DNA of 64,000 nucleotides from Cannabis sativa (Eukaryota; Streptophyta; Magnoliopsida; Rosales; Cannabaceae). Each line of letters begins with the position of its first letter. The stretch's first letter is position 1. The translations under genes and the position numbers were made by a program. The DNA is taken from assembly GCF_029168945.1 (NCBI RefSeq), contig NC_083605.1:7881280-7945279 (forward strand), given 5' to 3'. Under the pieces are notes generated by a model. That model worked only from the letters and a program-made list of their open reading frames with translations, did not search any database and was not told the DNA's origin. Shown piece after piece: positions 57,226 to 64,000 of this stretch.

Positions 57226-59064
57226 TGTTGGGTTTTATGCCCTAAATAAAACTCCATTTCAATGTAATCTATTTTATTTAACATCAATAATGAAACAGAA
57301 GTATTTTTCATTCATTTGTGTATGTTTTGGTTCACGTAATCAATTGCTTGTCTATTTGATTTATAAATTCATCTTAAACCCTTTTCACATACTTGATCCT
57401 GTTTATTGTGTTGTCATCACTTTGGAAAGTAAACATGACTATGTGAATAAAGTTTCCTAGATTTATCAGACACAGGGTTTTACTGATATGATAATCTACA
57501 ACAAGAGTTTACTTGCATTTGGAGAAATGCTATGTTCTTTCCAGAACATTGGTTAAAGTAAAGCTCAGGTTGGATGCATGGAGTACGCATCGGAAGGGAC
57601 CGATATTGAACTTTGACTTAGATTTATTAAACTTACCGTAAAATCTATTCAAGTCAATATCGCCTAGTTGATCCTAGATCAAATGTTCTTAATCCTGTTA
57701 TGATTAGGCTCAATCTTGAAAGGTTATTCGTGTTCTTTGATTTGTTAGTTAAGCATACTTTTAGGTCAGGGTGATACGTACATTTTGGGAACACGGTAGT
57801 GCAATTGAGTGGGAGCGTTAACATAAACATGGAATCTATAGCTTCTATCTGGCGAATAGTAAGCAAAGGATGATCTCCTTCGAGCTTGACCAAACGAACA
57901 TAAATGGTGGAGTACTCATTTCACATAAGCTGAAATATCCTTTATACGGGGTCAAGTGTTTTAAGGATAATTCATATAGAGGATCATTGATCAAATTAGG
58001 ATTATAACAATGGATAACTAATGATGTGTCTATATGGTGGAACATATAGAGCATTCTATATACTGAGAGTGCAATTCTAAGTTCTATGCGTGGATTCAAC
58101 GAAGAATTAATAAGTTAGTAAATTTTAGTGATAAATTCTTGATCTACTGATTGGAAGCTCGGTTATATAGACCCATGGTCCCCACACTAGTTGAGATAAT
58201 ATTGCTTGTAAGACTCATGTAATTGGTTTTGATTAATCGATTATAATTCTCAAATTAGACTATGTCTATTTGTAAATTTTTCACTAAGTAAGGGCGAAAT
58301 TGTAAGGAAAGAGTTATTAGGGGCATATTTGTTAATTATGATACTCTGTATGGTTCAATTAATAAATATGATAATTGACAATATTATTTAATAATTATTT
58401 ATAGTTATTAAATAGTTAGAATTGGCATTTAAATGGTTGAATTAGAAAATTGGCGTTTTTGAGAAAATCAGATACAAAAGTGATAAAACTGCAAAATTGC
58501 AAAAAGTGAGGCCCGAATCCAATAAGCCATGGCCGGCCACTTTTATAGGGTTTTACCTCTGATATTTTCATTATTTTAATGCCAAATAATTCAAACCTAA
58601 CCCTAGTGGAATGCTATAAATAGGTAGTGAAGGCTTCAGGAAAATTACACTTTTCATTCAGAAAAACCTGAGCCTCTCTCTCTACCTTTGGCCGCCACTC
58701 TCTCTCTCTCTCTTCTTTCTTAGTATTTCGAAACCCCTTAGTGATTAGAGTAGTGCCCACACACAGCAAGCAATACCTCAATCATAGTGAGGAAGATCGT
58801 GAAGAAAGATTTTTAGCAAAAGGAGTTTCAGCATCAAAGATTCAGAGAAAGAGATCCAGGTTCAGATCTTGATAATATTCTGCGACAGAAAGGATACAAT
58901 GGTTAGAGATCTGAACGGAAGCAGTCATTTAGTTCCGCTGCACCCAATGTAAGGTTTCCTTAACTTTATATGTGTTTATTTATCGTTTTAGAAAGTTCAT
59001 ATTTAGGGTGTTAATCAACATACTTGTGAGTAGATCTAAGATCCTGGTAAAATAATTTCCAACA
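57226..59064 (+). mobile_element. 3' LTR of the younger copia (1,839 bp)
   Basis: From TGTTGGG to CCAACA with TATA box CTATAAATAGG at 58614-58624. It matches the split 5' LTR except for scattered substitutions and a 50-bp block missing near 57969. It is followed by the GATTA target duplication. Confidence 0.96.
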
Positions 59065-60643
59065 GATTATATATAAAAAAAACTTTCTCTCCAGTGTAAT
59101 CAAAAGATTCTATGAAAAAAATTAAGTCACGTTTAGGTCATCTTGACTTAGAGTTACACTGATGGATATTAAGACAATTTTTCTCATTGGTGACATAGAG
59201 AAAACTATATATAATGCAACTGGAAAATTTTGTGTCAAGCGATCCAAATTCTATGAATGTAAACTCAAGATCTATCTATGGTCTTAAGAAAGTTTCCCGT
59301 TAATAGTATCACAATTTCATCATTACAGCATTGTCTCATATGAATTTAAAGTCAATGTTGTTGACCGTTGTGTATGTCACAAGCTCAGTTAGAGTAAATT
59401 AACCTGACTCTTATGGAAAAATGAGACAAGTTTAGTCTCAAAGATTGCCCCAATAATGAAATTTAAAGAATGAAGATGCAAGAAAATTCCTTATACTTCG
59501 ACTATTGGAAGTCTTATGTATGCTCACGTATGTACACATCTAGTTTCGACGTATAGTGACTATGCTGGATAGATACTTAGGTGACCCTGGTATGGATCAT
59601 TGGAAGGCAACCAAATGGATCATGAGGTATTTATGAAAAACAAATGATTATATGCTCTCTTGTCAAAAGTCTAAAAATTTGGAGATAATCAGGTATTCTG
59701 ACTATGATGTTATGGATTGCCAATAAAATAAAAGATCCACTTCTGACTATGTCTACTTGTTGTCTAAAGAGCTATATCATGCAAAAGTGCTACGCAGACA
59801 CTCATAACTCATCCTATCATGGCAACAGAATTCATAACTTGTTATGGGACAACCAATAATGCAACATGACTGTAAAATTGTATCACTTGGTTGCCGGTTG
59901 TGTAAGGAATTGAAAGACCGCTAAAGGTATATTGTGACAATGTATGAGCAGTTCTATATTTAGATATCAATAGAAGCTTAGCAAAGTCTAAACACATAAA
60001 CATGAAGTTTATATTTGTTCAAGATATAGTTCAAAGTAAAGATAGTGTATATTGAGTATATAGGAACAAACTCATTGCTAGTACACCCACTAACTAAAGT
60101 TTTGACATTTAAGGTCTTTCATGAGTATATTGGTTACATGGGTGTTATTTTATTTGATGATGTGTATTGTTTAGTGAGAGTTTATTTTCAATAGTAGTTA
60201 CTTTGTTGATTGACACTATTACACTACTTTAAGTAGTTTTAGTTTTCTACATAATAAAATTGATAGTTTTATTATTATATTTTATTGCTTTGAATGTGTT
60301 ATCTTTCATTGTGGTCTGACATAAAGTTTGAAAGACTAAGGATTGTTGATCACACTAAGGAATAAAGGATCAATTGGGAAAAAACATGATTAAGATCACA
60401 TTGCATGTAATTTCCAAGTACATATTCATATTTGATCTATGTTATTAAATATATTTGATATGGTGATCATTGATAGGTCCAGTTACGATAAAGTAACGAA
60501 GGCCGCTTTGGCCTCGTATTGGTATATGAGATGGATCTGATTGTCTACAGAAGATGTTTTGAGAATAATTAGCAAGTTTGTGCGCACATAAGGTTATCCA
60601 ATGTAATTTTCATTAGAAATAATTTGTAGCCTAAGTGGGGGAT
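59065..60643 (+). pseudogene. Old copia pol, part D: RT, RNase H, 3' end
   Basis: It continues part C: after GATTA the frame gives the RT block with LMDIKTIFLIGDIEKTIYN, then RSIYGLKKVSR (stops follow), VVYVT, and later LGDPGMDHWKATKWIMRYL and EIIRYSDYDVMDC, the RNase H start, all broken by stops. Near 60090-60170, HEYIGYMG is the usual C-terminal tail. The stretch to 60643 is 3' non-coding and ends CTAAGTGGGGGAT, the polypurine tract. Confidence 0.85.
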
Positions 60644-60993
60644 TGTTGAGTTATTTTTTATAATCCAATATGTGGGCTAGCTTACATATTAAGACAATTT
60701 ATTTGAGTTAATATTCTAAATTAGACTAAATAAGTGATCTAATTAAATGATGAACACAATAAACATCTTATTTGGTATGGGCTTTGTAATGTGTAATATC
60801 TAATAGTAAACATAATTAAGATTTATAACACTCTAATTAGTTTGCTATATAAATACTAACGTAAAAGTTTAGTCCCCAAGGCTAATCTCAACAACTCTTC
60901 TCCTCCAACCTCATCAATTGAATGAGAACTCACAGAGAAAGATTAGTCTATGAAAGACTATATACTTATCATCTCATCTCATATCTAATAACA
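60644..60993 (+). mobile_element. Probable 3' LTR of the old copia
   Basis: It starts TGTTGAGTTATT after the polypurine tract and may end at AATAACA (60987-60993), giving about 350 bp. The end is uncertain because no 5' LTR remains. Confidence 0.6.
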
Positions 60994-61044
60994 TAAAATT
61001 AAAAATATCTTCCATCTTATTGATTGATAGAGTAACATGAAATT

Positions 61045-61683
61045 TAGGACTGAACATTTCGAGCGGGTTCGACCCGAACCCGAACTGGTGAACCCGCAAT
61101 TTTTTGTTAAAAAAAATGTTTGGGCGGGTCGGGTTCAACCTCGTACCCTTGGGGCGGGTTCGCAGGTTGAGTTTTTAGGAGCACTGGATTTTGGGTTGAA
61201 CCCGCCAACCCGCCCGCTAACCCTCAATTTAAATATATTATATGTATATTTAGTTTTTTTTATTACAGTTTATATATATTAAATTATTAATTAAAAAATA
61301 AAAATTCTAGAATTTTTTTAAAATTTAAACTCTCAGATTTTTCTTTTTTTATTTTTTATAAATTTATTTTCTATTAAATATATTTTTTTATTAAAAATTT
61401 ATATATATTATATAAAATAATTTATATTCAGAAATATATAATAATTTTAATAATATATATTAATTTTATTTTAATTTATTGTTATTTTTATTAGTTTTGA
61501 ATAAAAAATTAATTTTTTTTAAAGAGTTGACCGAGTTGACCGGGTCAACCTGCCAACTCGGTCAACCCGGCCAACCCCTTACCCGCCAACCCGTGCCCTA
61601 TTCGGATCCGTGTTCGATTTTATTTTTTTAACCTGAAACCCGCGAACCCAAAACCCAGTAAACCCTCCCGATGTTTAGCCCTA
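61045..61683. mobile_element. hAT-like MITE with GGGTTCGACCCG-type ends
   Basis: The left end is TAGGACTGAACATTTCGAGC, and the inverted right end is TAGGGCTAAACATCGGGAGG. Both are followed by runs rich in ACCCGAACCCG / CCAACCCGCC. Possible flanks ACATGAAA and ACGTGAAT match at 6 of 8 bases. The ends and an 8-bp target suit the hAT superfamily. There is no coding sequence. Confidence 0.5.
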
Positions 61684-62240
61684 ACGTGAATAATTTAACA
61701 TGAGTTAACATCATATTTTAGATCTATTTTCTAACACAGGCGACACCTATATATGTCACATGAAAATGCTCATATAAAGGGGTGGTCTGGTGTTGCCGAT
61801 GGTGTGTTTAAGAAGAGAAATAAAATAGAGTGAGTGAGGAATTGTCGGCCATGTGATGAGGATTCGGGAGTGAGAAAGACACATGGGCAACCCAGGTGGG
61901 TCCTATACTCACCGGCTTTGAGAAAGTAATAAAAAAAAATGTTGTTTCTTTAAGTATATATGTAGTTCGTCGACAAATATCATCTTCGTTATAAATTATT
62001 ATTAATATTATTATTATTATTATCTCGGTAGGAAATGATTAAGAAGCTTTGTTATATATGTATATACATGCAGAGCTAGTGACTAGTGAGCTACGAACGT
62101 ACAGCTATTTGAGTGAACTGAATGCCAATAAAGCTTGGTAATGCATCCAAAAGGCTACTTGACAAAAACTTAAATATGAGAATGTGTGAGAGACCGACAT
62201 CCAACCCCAACAGTGGGCTCGTGAACTAATAATAGGACCA

Positions 62241-62291
<51 letters not shown>

Positions 62292-62423
62292 TTTCAACTA
62301 CTTCCAATCACGTCTCACTACAAATATCTCTTCAAATTGACTATTTTGCCACCTGAAATATAAAGATATATAGAATAATTTTATTGCCGTAGCTATTGTT
62401 TTATCTTGATATTATACTTACTC
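61684..62423. other. Intergenic DNA with two ATT microsatellites
   Basis: No gene. It includes ATT repeats near 61998-62022 and a longer one at 62241-62289. Confidence 0.65.
62241..62289. repeat. (ATT)n microsatellite
   Basis: About 16 uninterrupted TAT/ATT triplets. Confidence 0.95.
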
Positions 62424-64000
62424 TTTTTTTTTTAGATGGAATATCAACTTCATTAAATCATTTAGCATTCTGAATACAAAAAATGTAAAAGTTCATCAGA
62501 AATAAAAATATCAAAAATGCTACAATCAGATTGATACCGAGAATGTCTAGCAACATAATGTGCTACTCGATTTATTGATCGTCTAATGAAAATTAAATTA
62601 ATATTTAAGAGGATAGATAACAAAAGTTGGCAGTCTTTGATTAAAAGGCCGAAAGTGGACCTCATTGCTTAGTTGCTTCGAATAGCTTGTACTGAAACAA
62701 GACTGTCCGTCTCAATTTGAACATGTTGCCAATTATTGGTCTTTACCCAACTGAGTGCTTCTTTAATCCCCATGACTTTAATGACGTCAGCTGCATATCT
62801 TCCGCCATGGCAATCGACCCGTGCTGCAACAAGGTGACCAAGATGGTTTCGGGCAACAATTTTAAAACCATACTTATTGTCGCTATCAAAGAGTGCTGCA
62901 TCTACATTAATCTTGATTGTGTTTTCTGCGGGTCGAGTCCATGACTCAGCGCCATCACCGATGCTTTCCAAACAGATTGATGACAACGAAATTTTATCCA
63001 GAGCTTTATTCCATTGATCTAGAGCTACTTGTGCAGAAGTAAGCACGTCATTAACAGAGGAGTGTTTCTTTTTCCAAACAACCTTGTTCCTAGCTTTCCA
63101 GATTGCCCAGCCATACATGGCCATAAGACAAATCATATCAGCTTCAGCTTGCTTAAAGATGGCCTCCAACCAATTGCCGAAAGAACCGCCAGGATCAAAA
63201 ACTACTGGAGTTGCACATTGGCTCGAGCAATCAAATGCAAACGAGCAAGAGATGAGGGCATGGCTGATGGTTTCAGGTTGTAGATTACAAACGGGGCAAG
63301 TGATTGAAATATCAACATGCTTGATCACTAGTTGGACACAAGTTGGTAATGTACCTATAATGGCTCTCCACAAAAAGTTTTTGACTTTCGGGGGAACCTT
63401 CAATTGCCATAGTTGCCACCAGAAGTCTAAGTTTGCAACCATCTCTTCGGTGCACTTTTGTTGTTGGAGCATGTTATATGCACTTTTGACCAAGAACTCG
63501 CCCGTTCTTTCCCCCTCCTGAGACCATGTATCAATGGAGACATTTGAGCTTAGTGGGATGCCCAAAATAATATCAGCATCTCGATTATTGAACATATCTC
63601 GTACAAGGTCATAGTCCCAAGAGCGGTTATGCACATGAAAAAGGGAGCTAACATGTTGGTTCATTAAATCAGGGTGTATTGTTGAAACATATGGGTTATC
63701 ATGTATAGGTAGCCACGGGTGGTTTAGTATGCTTACTGTGTCCCCTGATCCGATTATTCTTCTGACACCCGAACAGAGTAGAGATTGGGTAGTCCAAATA
63801 TCTCTCCAGACAAAGCTTGGTCTAACTTCCTAGCTCTGCTGACAAGAAATCAGAGTGGGGAAAGTATCTAGATTTATAGACTTTTCCAACAAGAGTATCT
63901 GGATTGTAAAGTAGACGCCAACCTTGTTTAGCGTGCATGGCAATGTTGAAATCATGCAAGTGCCGAAAACCCATGCCACCATCGTATTTATGAGCAGCCA
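62424..64000 (-). mobile_element. LINE 3' part with RNase H, continues off the right edge
   Basis: A minus-strand LINE ending in an A tail seen as ten T residues at 62424-62433. Only the 3' part of ORF2 is in the window. It is RNase H-bearing like 3102-4855 but clearly different in sequence. Confidence 0.9.
62462..64000 (-). pseudogene. LINE ORF2 C-terminal part: zf-RVT and RNase H
   Basis: The main frame (62669-63664 and upstream to about 63830) carries the zinc-binding region, FLWRAIIGTLPTCVQL with CPVCNLQPETISHALISC. It then has an RNase H with acidic residues in INVDAALFDSD and QIETDSLVSV. An in-frame TAA at 62669-62671 separates the last segment (62462-62665, RRSINRVAHYVARH), which still aligns with the RNase H end. 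Near 63826-63834 a stop and a one-base shift break the frame; upstream, [20 protein letters not shown] is readable to the window edge. Not functional. Confidence 0.9.

Larger units (their letters stand above)
25655..59064 (+). mobile_element. Younger Ty1/copia retrotransposon with nested insertions
   Basis: The whole element runs from TGTTGG at 25655 to CCAACA at 59064, flanked by GATTA at 25650-25654 and 59065-59069. The parts are: a 5' LTR split by a LINE (25655-25708 and 30495-32332), a primer-binding site at 32335, a leader of about 2.8 kb, gag-pol split by a CACTA element, a polypurine tract, and a 3' LTR (57226-59064). It inserted in the reverse transcriptase of the decayed copia element. 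Without its insertions it is about 10 kb. In-frame stops in pol make it non-autonomous today. Confidence 0.95.

Noticed and set aside
62241..62289. ATT repeats as part of a satellite or CRISPR-like array
   Set aside because: Simple microsatellite; the genome is a plant's and there are no spacers.

Overview
This is a plant nuclear window, almost certainly from a eudicot. The signs are a high A+T content, plant Ty1/copia, L1-type LINE, CACTA (En/Spm) and Mutator-like elements, and two genes of the plant LEA_2 family. I cannot name the species from sequence alone. Only the two LEA_2 genes (minus strand, 8400-8966 and 18322-18984) look like ordinary host genes. Nearly everything else is transposable-element sequence of different ages.

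Left part (1-21 kb): the 3' LTR of a copia element that continues off the left edge; a 5'-truncated LINE with a perfect 16-bp target duplication; three short non-autonomous elements with long terminal inverted repeats that behave like MULEs; the two LEA_2 paralogues; a decayed LINE split by a small CACTA element; and a foldback CACTA-like element.

Central part (21-61 kb): one nested stack, resolved by target-site duplications and by reading each host element across its insertion. A decayed copia element (21.25-60.99 kb) was hit by a small CACTA element (21507-23357), by a Harbinger-like MITE (23636-24330), and inside its reverse transcriptase by a younger copia (25655-59064, 5-bp duplication GATTA). 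The younger copia carries a nearly intact LINE inside its 5' LTR (25709-30479, 15-bp duplication). It also carries an 18.4-kb CACTA element inside its reverse transcriptase (37643-56026, duplication AGG). That CACTA contains a 9.0-kb Mutator-like element (45808-54774, duplication TTATATAA).

The MULE encodes an apparently intact MuDR-type transposase and, convergently, a gene with DUF1985 plus a C48 (Ulp1-like) protease domain. Both genes start with a tiny exon next to the terminal repeat, then have a long intron holding a GGGTCCGATGG-type minisatellite and AT-rich sequence. The CACTA encodes a TNPD-type transposase (Transposase_21, DUF4218, DUF4216) and a TNPA-like protein that also ends in a C48-like domain. 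Each protease lacks one residue expected of the catalytic triad: the MULE copy has Gly for Cys, and the CACTA copy appears to have Asn for Asp.

Right part (61-64 kb): a hAT-like MITE, microsatellites, and the 3' half of another LINE with an RNase H domain, running off the right edge on the minus strand.
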